Positions 23,539 through 35,555 are shown, counted from the first letter of the stretch. The stretch: 64,000 nucleotides of DNA from Rehmannia glutinosa (GCA_016081115.2 JABTTQ020002610.1:930030-994029), one strand, 5' to 3'. Numbers and translations are program-made. The notes: a model not told the origin generated them from the sequence alone.

Positions 23539-24000
23539 TTAGGTTTTGAACATTTGGGGCATGTTCTCTTTGTTATGGGTTGTGACTTCGCCACATATAC
23601 CACATCGTCTCTTCAATTTTGTGCTTGCTTTGATAGCTTTCTTCCTTTGACTTTGTATACGACTTTTCACGCGGCTCCCACTACCTTTGTTTTTGCTTGT
23701 TGTGGTGGCAATACATTGATATCCTTCCCGATGTTGTCCCACAATAGGTTTCAATAACTACTTGCTAGCCAACTACGGACCTTTCATTCTCTTGTTCGAA
23801 TAGTAGTTTTTGCTTTTCTTCCGATAGTAAGCATGACAAAGATGACAATTTCTCTATATCACCTTGGGCGAGCCAAAGACAACAATGGAAATCGACAAAG
23901 CTTGTTCGAGTTACACATGTTTTGTGTTGCCTCCATTAAATTGGTACACATCACCATTCCTTGAAAAAGGATGAATCGATGCATTTTTCAACCAACGCCT
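23539..24000 (-). pseudogene. FAR1-like transposase C-terminus with zinc-knuckle
   Basis: The minus frame ending at 23539 reads KGSGSRVKSRIQSQRKKA, then RRCGICGEVTTHNKEN, the zinc-knuckle end of FAR1-type MULE transposases; the expected final Cys is replaced by Met (NMPQM). Upstream, in shifted frames between 24000 and 23760, blocks like KNASIHPFSRNGDVYQFN fit the region before the knuckle. The catalytic domain is absent. It runs towards the Ulp1 fragment from the opposite side, so the two cargo genes are convergent. Confidence 0.7.
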
Positions 24001-25134
24001 TGTTAGATATTTTAAAGATACCTATACATAAGGAATATAAGTTTATTGATTTAAAGAAATCTGTACACTAAAATACAAGAAAGTACACTAATAGACAAGA
24101 ACTCGTACACTAAAATACAAAGATAATGTGCGCTTATAACATTAGTTAAAAGTATCATAGAAGAGCAATCTATTTTTCGTAGTATCATGGGACATGTGCT
24201 ATGGTTTTAGAAAACAATTTAATAATTACATACATACACCCCATTATATATAAATATACGATAAATTGTATTTTAAAGATTTCATTCATGTATATATATA
24301 CAAGAAACACACATTACACGTACATTAAAATACAACTACACATACGGTGTTTCACTAATAAATTTCGTTCGTGAGCATCTTGGAAGGTGTTCTAGTTTTT
24401 ACATGCAAACATATATGTAATACAATATATACAACAAATGGAGTTCTAAATAAACACTAATGTTATACTATTTATATCTTTGTTTTATATGCAAGCATAT
24501 ATGTAATACAATATATACAACAAATCGTTCTAAATAAACACTAATGTTATACTATTTATTTGTTAAATTTCAAAGTAACGTTGTTTCTCATGTTTTTTCG
24601 TAGACAAACAACAGAAGGATGGAGGGGCAATATTTTTCCGGAATTACAATTACATGAAATTTAAAAAACATAAACAAGTGTATAAAGATAAATATATATT
24701 CACCTTTGTACGCGTCGGAATAGTTAATATTGTCTTCCATCGCCGCACCGATTTTGTTTTCTTGTTATGGGGTATGTGCAAAGACTCTCTATTGATTTTT
24801 TGCAGCCATCTATGGTTATATGTGGAAGAAGACATACGTTTTTTGGGGGATATTGTTGAAGAAGACACGTTTTTTGGGTGGGGATATTGGTTGTGATTTG
24901 GAAAGATTGCGAATCCATTTCTTTCTCCTTATCTATTCCTATAAATTAGGAACAGTTCCTATAATAATCGATTTGTTATTTTCTCAAATTGTCTATTGTG
25001 CCCTTATTGCCTATATTTAATAATTGTTAAATTAATATTAGCCATTAAATCAACCATTAATTGTAATATTTTCAATGGCTTGGATAAATCTCCATCGTCT
25101 CATATAAAGAGGGTGTCCCATTTGAACCTTCCCC

Positions 25135-26168
25135 TATATATATATGTGGGGCTGAGTTCTACCAAATTAATATCTAGTGTGAGTTTGTAAGGTCTAGTCC
25201 TAACCATTGATCGAAATTAGCCAACAACTAAAATTAAATTACAAAAATAATTATTATTTAATTAAATTATTAATGGTAATTTTGTAAATGATTACAAATA
25301 GATAACCCACAAAAAAAAACGTTACACACTTTATGGAATAAATCTTAATTAATTTGATTTCAAAGATACACCCAATCACAAAAAATAAGGACGACAAATT
25401 AGAAGGGAACACATATTTAACTGAACTAAAATTTTCTTCTACGTTCATTTTCATACTAAAAAATAGAAAAATATTTCAAGACAATATTAAACAATACATA
25501 AAAAAAAGTGATGATGTTCTAAACAAGCATTAAATATGTAGTATGCAAAACAAAATTCATTAGTACATCACATATGACGGGAATAAATAAAATCATGATG
25601 AATGTTCTAAATATATATTAAATATGTAGTAAATATGAAGGGGGGGCAATAGTAAGAAAAAACCACATACATACAAAATACTTTCTCTTATTCACAATTA
25701 TAAGTGTATTTTTAGGGGAAAACACATATTGAGGAATGTATTAAAATACTCAATACACCCTTAATTAATTATAAATGTTGCTTTGAAAGAAAACAAAATT
25801 TAGGCATTTTTGAATAATTTTTATGAGTCAAAAAGACACTTATTGTCAATATGAGGAGTAATAAATTTTAAATAAATTACATTTGCAATAAAAACCACAT
25901 TGATATTCATTAGTAAATATTTATAAAATACATCATTGAAACTTAGAATGAGCAAACAATAATTAAGATATTCAGTTTCCATTTTCATTTCTTTTATTTG
26001 ATGAATAGAAAGAGGAAAATTTATTTTTAATATATTAACAAGAATATATAAAGCCCTTAAAGTCTCTAATTTAACTTACTAAAATACATGGGCTCCCATA
26101 ATAATTTTTATCAACAAATTATGAAGGGGCAAGGATTAATGTATAATATATATATATAATGTTTTTAA

Positions 26169-26202
<34 letters not shown>
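25135..26202. other. AT-rich intergenic stretch
   Basis: Directly right of the TATATATA flank, GGGGCTGAGTTCTACC at about 25148 looks like the outer end of another TIR element, followed by phrases such as AACCATTGATCG, but no matching right end was found. The rest is AT-rich with short duplicated phrases (GTTCTAAA...ATTAAATATGTAGTA near 25515 and 25605). A (TA)n run occupies about 26173-26202. No gene is seen. Confidence 0.4.
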
Positions 26203-26205
<3 letters not shown>

Positions 26206-26418
26206 GAGGATCAAGTGAGACCATGTCTCTAGGTGAGACACAATGGACTAATCTCAACCATCCCCACTATTAATCAATGGGTATGATTTAATGGATAAAA
26301 ATATATTAAAATATTAATTTAATCAATATAAGGATAGTAGGGTAAAATACCATAACAAGTTAGTTACAAAAATGGAATCAAATCTCTTTCTCTCTCATAC
26401 ATCTCCCAATTATCTCAC

Positions 26419-26480
<62 letters not shown>

Positions 26481-27276
26481 TCCATTAACGCAAATAAAGA
26501 AAATTGTGAAGAACTCGAAAATTACGGTTCATGAAAATTACGGAGAGAAAAAACAAAAAAAAATCGGTGCAATATTACGGAGAAATAACGAATGCAGTGA
26601 GTTCGAAAACTAAATATGCAACAAAACTCAACTAAATATGCATTATCTGAAAACTATCTATGTAGCGTAAAAAAACTAATATGTAGTACAATATATCCAA
26701 CTATACAAAACGTCATAAACTATGCAACAAAATCAACTAATTATGTATTATCTAGAAACTATCTATGCGTTGTGGAATAACTAAATATGCAAAGACATTA
26801 TGTAACATCCCATTTTTATAATTTCCAAAAGCAACATCTCATTTTCATAACTAAATATACATTATATTGAACCTATTTATGCAAAGTGTAGTATAACTAC
26901 ATACGCAAAGACGTTATATTCAATTATGTCTTGTTTTCGTAAAAAGCGAGGCCAACAAAATAACTAAATATGCATTATTTGATGTCTAATTATGCGAAAA
27001 AAAGAACCCTAACTATTTGTCAAAAATAAAAATATTTGAAAAAAAACAGTTCCTTAAAATCCGCCACAAAATCCTGAGTGTCAATTTACCCATAAAATCA
27101 TTTGGGATTACTAATTTGAATTACAAAATTACAATCTTGCCCTTAAAATCAAGCAAAAATTAAGAAATAATTAGAAAAATGAATTAATCACATCCCTTCA
27201 TTTTTTAAGATCAATGGGTAAGATGAGTCCACATGTTGTCTCACCTAGGGAGGGTGGTCTCATTTCAACCAAATCC
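26203..27276. mobile_element. Non-autonomous MULE-like element in a (TA)n tract
   Basis: The left end GGGGAGGATCAAGTGAGACC and the right end read inward GGATTTGGTTGAAATGAGAC pair as imperfect inverted repeats of about 50 bp, with CTAGGTGAGACA shared by both arms. Both flanks are TATATATA. The 1.07-kb interior has a long (CT)n run at 26421-26476 and a degenerate array of AACTAAATATGCATTAT units at 26600-27000. No coding sequence. The ends are clearly related to those of the 20626-25134 element, whose FAR1/Ulp1-type products could have mobilised it. Confidence 0.8.
26421..26476. repeat. (CT)n microsatellite, about 56 bp
   Basis: Uninterrupted CT dinucleotides inside the small MULE-like element. 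Confidence 0.95.
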
Positions 27277-27729
27277 TATATATATATATATATGCATATA
27301 TACTTATAGGTAGACATAAAAAGTTTAGGGGCCGGGGCCCCCTCGGGATTGCGGGTGGCTCGCCCCTGAATATGAATGACGAGAATAAATAAAACTATAA
27401 TGAATGTACTAAATATACATTAAGTGTATAGTAAATATCCATGAACATATCAAATAATTCAATCTCGAGGTAGTCTTACATGAGAAAATCTCATGGACTT
27501 ATTTAATGCCAAAACCCGAGTGTTTTTATGGGTTTGAGTTTAGGTTTGAGTGAAATTAATTCTATTTTACATATTGAATCCATCTCATGAACAATCCCGT
27601 GAAATTGTCTCGTCACAAATTTTTGTCTTACATCTAATATATGAACAAACAAAAAATAGAAAAGCATCGTGTAAGCACTACATTTTGTAGTTGTAACCAC
27701 CTTAATCCATGTATGACAAATATTTTTTC

Positions 27730-28385
27730 AATCCTATAAGCAAGTCCTGTCCGAAGATTTGATCCTCACATTTTTAAGTTTGAAACTTGGTCCTTTAAAT
27801 TAGATATTTTGGTAGATTTGGTCACGTGACATGTTACGGCAGGTAAAAGTCACCTGTTTGGTGACATGTAATTTAACTTATAAATTCTTTTGGAAAAAAT
27901 TACTAAAAACACATTTTAAGAGCATATCTATATCTTAAACATCTTATAAGTTCAGCCAAACACCCTCTTAATGTAAAAAATACAATAATTTTGACGTTGC
28001 GTTGGCCTACATGGAACTTGGGAGGAGGAAATAAAAAGCTACACTGGTGTTTAGGACATGTGGTACATCAAGTGTCCTAATTTTTCTACATAAGCTAAAA
28101 TGAGTGGTGGGGTGGGTGCGTTGGCTGAAAGTGAAGAAGGAACAAAGAAGAAGAAGGGATAAAAGAAAAGAAAATCATCTCACCTCAACATTTTTGTCTT
28201 CAAAATTATTTAAAAATAAATAAAATTAAATTTCATGAGCTCATCAACTAACTTTTACCTTTTGTAGCATGTTACATGAACAAAATTTCGAAAAAATCTC
28301 ATTTAAAGGACCAATTTCAAAATTATAAATTGTGAGGACTAAATCTCCAGCCTATTTAGAGGACTAAAATTTTTTTTTCCTTCCA
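27730..28385. repeat. Foldback repeat, about 650 bp
   Basis: The left arm contains GTCCGAAGATTTGATCCTCA and GAAACTTGGTCCTTTAAAT; the right arm read on the minus strand has the equivalent order: a GTCCTCTAAAT phrase, GATTTAGTCCTCACAAT and GAAATTGGTCCTTTAAATG. The arms pair imperfectly around an interior that includes GGTGGGGTGGGTGCG and AAGAAGAAGAAGG. Same phrase family as the other foldbacks in the window. Confidence 0.6.
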
Positions 28386-29095
28386 TATACCATTAATTAA
28401 CTCTCATTTGTAATCTAGAGATCAATTTAGGGAGTGTTTGGAAACTCTAGAAAAAAGTGATTGACAGCTTTTCTAGATTAAAAAAATTATATTTTAATTT
28501 TTTTGAATTATAAAACATAACAGGTTGGTTGGTCGGTTGAGAGGGCAGGTTTGACCTTGGTTCTCGGTCACGAACCCAACCCAAACTCAATTCATTATTG
28601 TCATCCCGAAATTTGGCGTTCCTATATCATCTCAAATTTTATGTATATTATGCAAAAACTAAAACTTTGGCCTCTTCAACTTATAAAAAATATTCTCTGG
28701 TATAAAATCAAAATATATTCACCCAAATAGCTAAAAAAAATTGGTACAATATCCCATCATTTGTGCAATTGAGATAAATTCATCATAGGAAGAAGAAATT
28801 TCCAAGATATTTCCTTGACCCCACATATTTCCAGTGACTTTTGGTTTTGGCACTGCCCAGTCAAGCAAGACTCCAAGTCAATGAGTATTAATATAATTTA
28901 TCCAATCACAAAAAAGTTCCACATAGGAACTAGGAAGGATCTTCACCTTTACCTAATGCCATATAATCCAATCCAATTTCAAGAAAATATTGATCAATTT
29001 ATTCTCAAAAAAAAAAAAATGAAAATAAACCAGAAAGATAAGCTGTAAATAGGCAGCTTAAAATTAGTCAAAAAAAAAAAAAAAAAAGGAACAAG
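28386..29095. other. Upstream region of EDS1
   Basis: AT-rich sequence without recognised genes. Poly(A) tracts lie at about 29009-29020 and 29071-29087, directly before the start codon. No promoter element could be assigned with confidence. Confidence 0.4.
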
Positions 29096-32000
29096 ATGAT
29101 GGGAGGTAGGCTTGGGGAGAATATAGGACTGAAAGAAGAGATAATTCAAAAAGCTTGTAAATTGTCCATGAAAGCTCATGAAAAGTCTCCTGGTAAGCCA
29201 TATATTCATGAGAAAACTCGCGGTTCTACAGAAACGTTTTTTGCCTTTCCTGGATCATGGTCTGTGGATGATTGGTACAGTAGAAGTCCCTTTGGAGAAA
29301 TTAAGGTTGATGTTTCCAAGTTTCCATCTATGAAGAGTGTTGGAAATGAAGAAATAGGTTTGGTGAATGAAGGTTTTAGCAGGAGATTTCAAGAGCTTTT
29401 GAGCAGATCATCACTTGCAACTGAGGTACTTTTAGTATCCAATCTTGAATCCATTAAATTTAGTGTTTTTGGACAGTATTTTCCAAAAATGTTTTAGTTT
29501 ATTTTGTTGGGTTTGATGTAGATGAGCTTGATTGCCAATTTTTTTTTCTTGTGATCAATCTAAGTATTGAAAAGATATTTATCAGATAATACGGGCCATG
29601 ACAATATATGAGGATGAGGGTTAAGAGATAATTACAAAAACTACCCCCTGAGACTTGGGTTAATTACAAAAAAAACTCGGAGGTTTTTTAAAATTAAAAA
29701 CAAAACCCTTGAGTTTGATTTTGTAGTAAACTTTATCCTTTCATAAGCAAAAACATTTTAAACACTGCAAAAATATTACAACTATCCACTTACATTTAAG
29801 ACATGATTAAACCTCAGGGGTCGTTTTTTTAATTATCCTTAAGGGTTAATTACAAAACTACCATTCTGGTTCACTCTAATTACAAGAAAACGTAATTATC
29901 TTTCAATTGTGTATACTCTATTGATGTTTGTTTAATTTTAAAAAACTGCACATACTTTGTTGATGTTTGTTTCCATATTACAATTTAACAAGGTATTTTG
30001 TTAGGCAAATACAAACTTTAAGGAGGTGTTTGGAGGGGATTTTGTACTTTTCAAAGATAACTGAATTTTTGTTGTAACTAAGTGAAAAAACAAGATAGTT
30101 TTTGTAAATCACCTCAAGATAATGTTTTCTGCTACTCTTTTTACCCTCCAGATATTGAATTTGTAGGCAAAAATGAAAGAATATTGCTAATGTTAGTAGT
30201 TACATAGTACTTTACATATCAGAACTCAATACAGACATACATAAAGAGGAAAAAAGCTCCGATCTTGACCTCATACTTATTATCTAGATTCCTGCATCAG
30301 CAAGTATTTTCGAGATTGTTCATTGTGTTTTTGAAGTGAGAAAATGGAAAAAATACATAACATCAAACTTGTATTTCAGGTGGAGAAAGCTATGTCAGAC
30401 AGAAAACAAATAATTTTTACAGGACACTCCTCAGGTGGTCCAATAGCCATTCTTGCAGCCATTTGGTTCTTCGAAAAATACATAAGATTCAATCACTACA
30501 ATACATCTCCATTCTGTCTCACTTTTGGATCCCCCTTGTCGGTAACCATATTTTTTCTCGCACGCTCTCAGGCGCGAGAACTGGGCTAAATCATTTCATT
30601 CATTTCGTAATGAGGCACGACATTGTACCCCGGATAATGCTAACACCTCTCTCACACATTCAACAAGGCCTTCATAACATTTTGGAGCTTCTCAATCCGA
30701 AATCGAACTATATTCTGCAAAATTCCACCGTTGCATCGAATTTCGTATTGTCTGTAATGAGAAATTCTTTATCCGTTGCTAGCCATGCTGCGTGTTATCT
30801 CAAGGGATGCACGAATTTGTTACTAGAAACGGTAGCAAGTATCGTTGAACTTAGTCCATATCGGCCTTTTGGGATATTTATTTTCTGCACTGGGAGTGGG
30901 AAACTGGTTGTGCTTGATAATCCAGATGCCGTCTTGCAGTTGTTGTTCTTCTGTCTTCAGTTGGGGCCTGAAGAACAAAATTCGGATTTTGTGAATGGGA
31001 TGTTTGGAGAACATTTGGTGTATGAAAGTGAATTGCAGGAGAGCTTAAACATGCAAGATGTTACATATTTAGTGAATCTGGTTGATGTTCCCTTGTCTGC
31101 TGATGCAACAAATAATGATGCAGCAGCCTTAAATGATCTTGGCTTGGTATGTGACTCTTCATTTCTTCGTGCGCGCACACACAAACATGCACACACTGTA
31201 TGTGTTTGTTCATCATAGGATAAATTGCAATTTTAGTCCTGTAACTATAGGGATGGCAAAATTGGTACTTTGAAAAACTCTTGAATATAGTTCTTAATTT
31301 ACCGGAAATCTAAACACTGTTTGCAAAATCTCACATGAGTTGTGAACCCGAAAAATTGGGGATTTTGGAATCTCCAGCCAAAAATTAGAGTTCTCGCTGA
31401 TGCAGTTGTTGGGAAAGGAGTTGGAAAAAAATCTCAATAATTGGCCGGAAATTGGCTAGATTTCCTAATTGTTACCCGGAGATTCAAAAATCCACAATTG
31501 TTTCGTTCATGTGCAATTCACGTGAGATTTTCTGAAATTTTTGAAATTTTCGGCAAATTCAAGACTAAAGTCAAGAGTCTTTGAAATGGGATGATTTTGC
31601 CAAACGAAATTTAAAAAAATAAAAACAATTCTGCTACACCTCTATAGTTTACATGACTAAAATTTACTTATAGATCATATCTGCACTTCTTCTCATTAGC
31701 CTGCCCTTTATTTATTTTGATACCCACGATTTACTTATTGCCTTCCAATTTATTTAACACTAAAGCTTTATTCTAATTCTCAGACCACAAGAGCAAGACT
31801 CTGTCTTCGTGCCGCCGGCGAGTTGGAGAAGCAGAAAATGGAAAACCAGAAAAAGATAGATTCCAACAAAGACACCATCAAAGAAGCACTAAAGAAAATA
31901 CAAGAATACAAAACCAGCTGCGAAATTCGCAAGATTGGTTATTACGACGCCTTCAAAATCCAAAAAGACATAACCGATTTCAACGCTAACGTCAAGAGGC

Positions 32001-32482
32001 TGGAGCTAGCAGGTATATGGGACGAGATCGTAGAAATGATCAAACGGTACGAACTTCCCGATGGATTTGAGGGCCGGAAAGAGTGGATCGAACTAGGAAC
32101 TTTGTTTAGGAGACTTCTTGAGCCCTTGGACATAGCAAATTACTATAGGCACTTGAAGAATGAGGACACGGGGCCTTATATGGTGAAGGCTAGGCGAAAC
32201 GGTATAGATTCACGCAGAAATGGCGTGAGCATGAGGAGAGGATGGCGGTCGGTTTGAGCTCAGAGTCGACGTTTTGGGCAAGTTGAAGAGGTGAGATTTA
32301 AGCCGTATGCTCAAGTGAAGGATAAAATTTTGAGGTTAGAGGAAAATGTGGTGAGATGGGTTAATGGAGGATGGCTGGGAAAAGATGTTTTCTTGGATGA
32401 ATCTACTTTCACTAAGTGGTGGAAAATGCTCCCTTTTGAACATAGATTGGGATCTTGTGTTGCAGGGTTTATAAGCACTTGA
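29096..32482 (+). CDS. EDS1: EDS1-type lipase-like immune regulator (three exons)
   Basis: Exons: 29096-29425, 30380-31146, 31784-32482, all GT-AG with phase-0 junctions, giving about 600 residues (Arabidopsis EDS1 has 623). Exon 1 carries SPFGEIKVDVSKFPSMK. Exon 2 carries the nucleophile elbow FTGHSSGGPIAILAA (Ser near residue 127), HDIVPRIML with the probable triad Asp, ELSPYRPFGIFIF, and GEHLVYES with the probable triad His. Exon 3 is the EP domain, with ELAGIWDEIVEMIKRYELP and EPLDIANYYRHLKNEDTGPY, ending KWWKMLP. EDS1 pairs with PAD4 or SAG101 and relays signals from TIR-type NLR receptors; its lipase-like fold acts without hydrolysis. The literal frame is broken: one base short at the C5 run 30531-30535, two offsetting slips near 30565-30596, and two offsetting slips near 32192-32196 and 32279-32283. 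All lie in well-conserved sequence and the frame is restored at each exon end, so sequencing error is likelier than gene death. Confidence 0.93.
31238..31610. repeat. Foldback repeat in EDS1 intron 2
   Basis: The left arm (GATGGCAAAATTGGTACTTT, then ACCGGAAATCTAAACACTG and TCTCACATGAGTTG) pairs with the right arm read on the minus strand (TTTGGCAAAATCATCCC, then GCCGAAAATTTC and TCTCACGTGAATTG). The intron therefore contains an imperfect hairpin of about 370 bp. It is preceded by TTGCAATTTTAGTCCTGTAA, the common phrase of this foldback family. Confidence 0.7.
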
Positions 32483-33988
32483 GTCATTGTTTTCACTCAA
32501 GTCCAATTATATCTGAAAATACTTGAAATTTTGAAGAATAATTAATACATATGTCATGCAATCTGTTGCAAGTTTCGACGTCATCTTCTTGATTTGAAAA
32601 TTTATGAATAATTTATTTATCAGAGAATTGTAATGATAGAATATCATGCTAACGACGTGCAGATTAAATTAGCCTTATAAGTTGACTGCCCCGCCCCAAA
32701 TCGAACCCTGCATGTCGTTTGGGGGTAAAATATAATTTCCTCATCTACGTATATTTCATTCGTCTCCAGCATGTCAACATCTTGCATAACTCATCCGATG
32801 TTTCCTTTCATGAGAAATATTTGATACAAAATCATTTACTGGGGATTTTAACAAATGCTTGTCTGAGTGTCTGACACATTTGTTGGCACAAGCATTTGGG
32901 GTGCGAGTAATTCGTGATCAGAAAAGATGATATCAACCTGGATCATGACAAGTTAACTTAGAGGACTTGAGACCTGTTTCAAGCAGTTTAAACATAACCA
33001 GAAACACCAATTTGTTATGGAGTGGAAAGTGAGGAACATATCCGATAGCGCTTGACCATTTAACACGAAAGGTAAAGCAAAAAAATTTCAAGTTTTGTTG
33101 TTTAACTTACTGATAAATAATCAAAAGGCGAAAAGAAAAAACTGCATACTCATACAAGCATCACTTGTTCAGTAGGAACATAAGCCAGTAACCTCTGTAA
33201 AAGCATAACAGATGATCTCAAAATAATGTTCCACAAACTCACTAACTCGGACTCCTAATGGTATTTGAGCATTAGAAACTCCTTGAGTAATACTATGGTG
33301 CTCATGAGTTGCACAATATCCCGTGTAGATTCCTAAAAGCGACTATCGAGCATTTATCTAATTATTGGTTCTACGAACAATTTACTACAGTGGCACCATG
33401 ATGGTTGAGCAAACTTTCCACAAGCTCTCATGCACATTATGCCAATGCAAGACCGTTGATTAATCAGGTTGTAATGTTCTAATTGTGCTTAACTATCAAA
33501 CACACCCACCTAACTTTTAAGTCAAAATTAAATTGAAGTAATGAAGCTTTAGAAACATCACCATCAACTCCGTGAAAATCGCAGACAAGAAAGAGATGTC
33601 AATATTTCTCAAGAACACAGTGAATTCATTCAAAAGAAATTATATATCATTTAAAAAAGGTACACCTCATATTATAACAAAAGATTGCATAAACATTACT
33701 CAGCAAGAAACTACACTTAATATGTAAGAAAATTTATGTATTTCATTTATGTATCACCTTATATATTCACAAAATAACAAGTCTTCTACATCAGCACAGC
33801 ATCAGGTAGAACATATATCAACTAAAACCATAGCATAAGAAGATATTTAATTCCCCTGTGCTCCAATATCAAGTTTCTATACGATACCTGAGGCCATAAA
33901 GAACAGTCTAACAGTAAGAACACATGCAACACACACCGACAAAAGAAAGAGAGACGTAACACACAAGTTCAAGGAACAGAGACTCTTC
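32483..33988. other. Intergenic region between convergent EDS1 and RING genes
   Basis: This stretch lies between the 3' ends of EDS1 (+) and the RING gene (-), so both 3' untranslated regions should be here. No further coding sequence, RNA gene or repeat with clear ends was recognised. Confidence 0.5.
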
Positions 33989-35555
33989 CTAAGACCTTGT
34001 TACCATGCTACAAGAACGAGCCAATCGAACGGTCAAACTCCCTCCATCCAATATTGTCTCTCCCTCGACCGAGTCACATTCATATTCCTTCCTGCAGCCC
34101 GGACAGCGAGCATCTTCCTCAAGAATCCTCTTGTGACAAAAAAAAGGCAGAGCCTAAATCCACAGAAACAAGGGAGAAAACTCGAATCAGTGCCATCTAA
34201 ATCCTCAAAGCATATCGGACATGATGTGGGACCGGCCCAACATTCCTACGGCCCCACACAGATCCTCCTCGCTCCGAATTTAACTTCAAACTATACTGCT
34301 TCGACAAATTTGGCAAGCTCTGAGGCCGAAACTCATCGTCCGGTCTCCAAGCCTGGCAATGTATAGGAGATCTCGGGACAGCTGTCCCTCCACTCTCTTG
34401 ATTTGTTACACCCAACTGAGAATTCTCTTGCTTTTGATGGTTGTCTTCAATGGCAGCTAGGGCATCAGCCATAGCCTCCCAATCATCCAAGCAATCATCA
34501 TCACCAACATCTCCTTCATCTTCATCACTCATGATACCCGAATAGCAGCAGTTACTAATACTACTGCTACTGCTTCACCGCTGCTGCTGTTGCTTCTACT
34601 ACTTGCAGTAAAATTGATGCTATGGCTGGTGGGGCTGTTTGAGGGCGAGAACTCGGAATCACTGGAGTGATGAATCTCCTCCTCCACTCTCGGCTTTATC
34701 TCCAGCTTCTGTATAAGCATGCCCCTCTTATTTTCTGAACGAATTGGACCTCCATCTTTACCACCGCCGCTAATGGCTTCCTCCTTACACCCACCCTTAT
34801 TTTTCACTGGAAATAATAACATGCATCATCAAACACTAGCAAGTAATAAAATAAATAATAAATCAAAAAACTAACCAACCAAGCAAAGTAAAACCTTAAC
34901 CACGTATAATACATATGAAAAGCAGCAGTTAAACATACATGGGGCTATAATAATAATACAATATATAAAACCTAAAGTAAACCATTAGCTAACGTACTCC
35001 ACAAAACTAATAAAACCTAAAGTAATCACATGCAACAAATGTATTCAAAAGATATATTGAGATCTTTCACAAACCTTGAGAAAGCCATTGTTCACGGCGG
35101 GCATCAAGCTTGCACTGCTTCAACTTCGCGGAACGATTAGCCTGAATTTGAAAACGATTAAAACAAAATCAATAAAAATGCAGCAATGAGAAAATGGCAA
35201 AAATTACCCCAAAAAATAAATAAAAATCCTGAGAAATCAAGAAATAAAATAAAATAAAATAAAACGAACAAATAAAACTCAAATAAACATCGAGAAATCA
35301 GTAGATAAAAACACAAATTTCGCCCAATCAAATTCAACATTTTCACCAGAACAAAACTTTCAACAAATCGTTTTTTTTTAGAACAAAAATAGAAACAATA
35401 ACAAAATTAATACAGATAAACATGCAGCGTACAATGCATGCACAAAATTAATCAAGAAATCTAAGCTAAAAACATACCCTTTTCTTCTTAGCAAAATCTT
35501 TTGGGTTTGATGAGGCCAGGGCGATAGAGGCGTTGGGGATTGAATCAGAAACCAT
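33989..35555 (-). CDS. Plant C4C4 RING-finger protein (three exons)
   Basis: Exons on the minus strand: 35555-35478, 35141-35075, 34806-33989, with GT-AG introns, about 321 residues. Order: N-terminus MVSDSIPNASIALASS ending in FAKKKR; a conserved basic block ANRSAKLKQCKLDARREQW in exon 2; a Ser-rich linker; the acidic motif CLDDWEAMADALAAI; WRPDDEFRPQSLPNLSKQ; and a C-terminal RING with spacing C-x2-C-x13-C-x-C-x4-C-x2-C-x10-C-x2-C, the all-cysteine type known from NOT4. The chain ends in SLTVRLARSCSMVTRS. RING proteins of this kind are presumed ubiquitin ligases; the substrate is unknown. Three slips break the literal frame, near 34572-34580, 34220-34225 and at the A8 run 34138-34145; each equals one missing base and together they restore frame. 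The RING is intact only once these are allowed for. I recognise the family but not a gene name. Confidence 0.88.

Larger units (their letters stand above)
20626..25134. mobile_element. 4.5-kb MULE with about 62-bp inverted ends and Ulp1/FAR1 cargo
   Basis: The left end at 20626 starts GGATTTAGTTCAAATGGGAC and runs to 20687 (ends ATCCAAGCCATTG). The right end read inward from 25134 starts GGGGAAGGTTCAAATGGGAC and also ends ATCCAAGCCATTG at 25073. The two arms are highly similar. The flanks are TATATATA on both sides, so the target was a TA microsatellite. Inside are a C/T-rich block at 20870-21260, an Ulp1-type fragment on the plus strand (22039-22368), AT-rich arrays with the phrase GTATAATTAGTGTATT at 22640-22830 and TACACTAAAATACAAG at 24060-24120, and on the minus strand a FAR1-like C-terminal fragment (23539-24000). 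Transposase plus Ulp1 is a combination known for plant MULEs. Confidence 0.8.

Noticed and set aside
25148..25230. Left end of another TIR element starting GGGGCTGAG.
   Set aside because: No matching right end was found before the next element, so no boundaries can be given.
29096..32482. Calling EDS1 a pseudogene because of broken frames.
   Set aside because: Splice sites, domain order and the triad are intact, and three neighbouring genes show the same kind of small indels.
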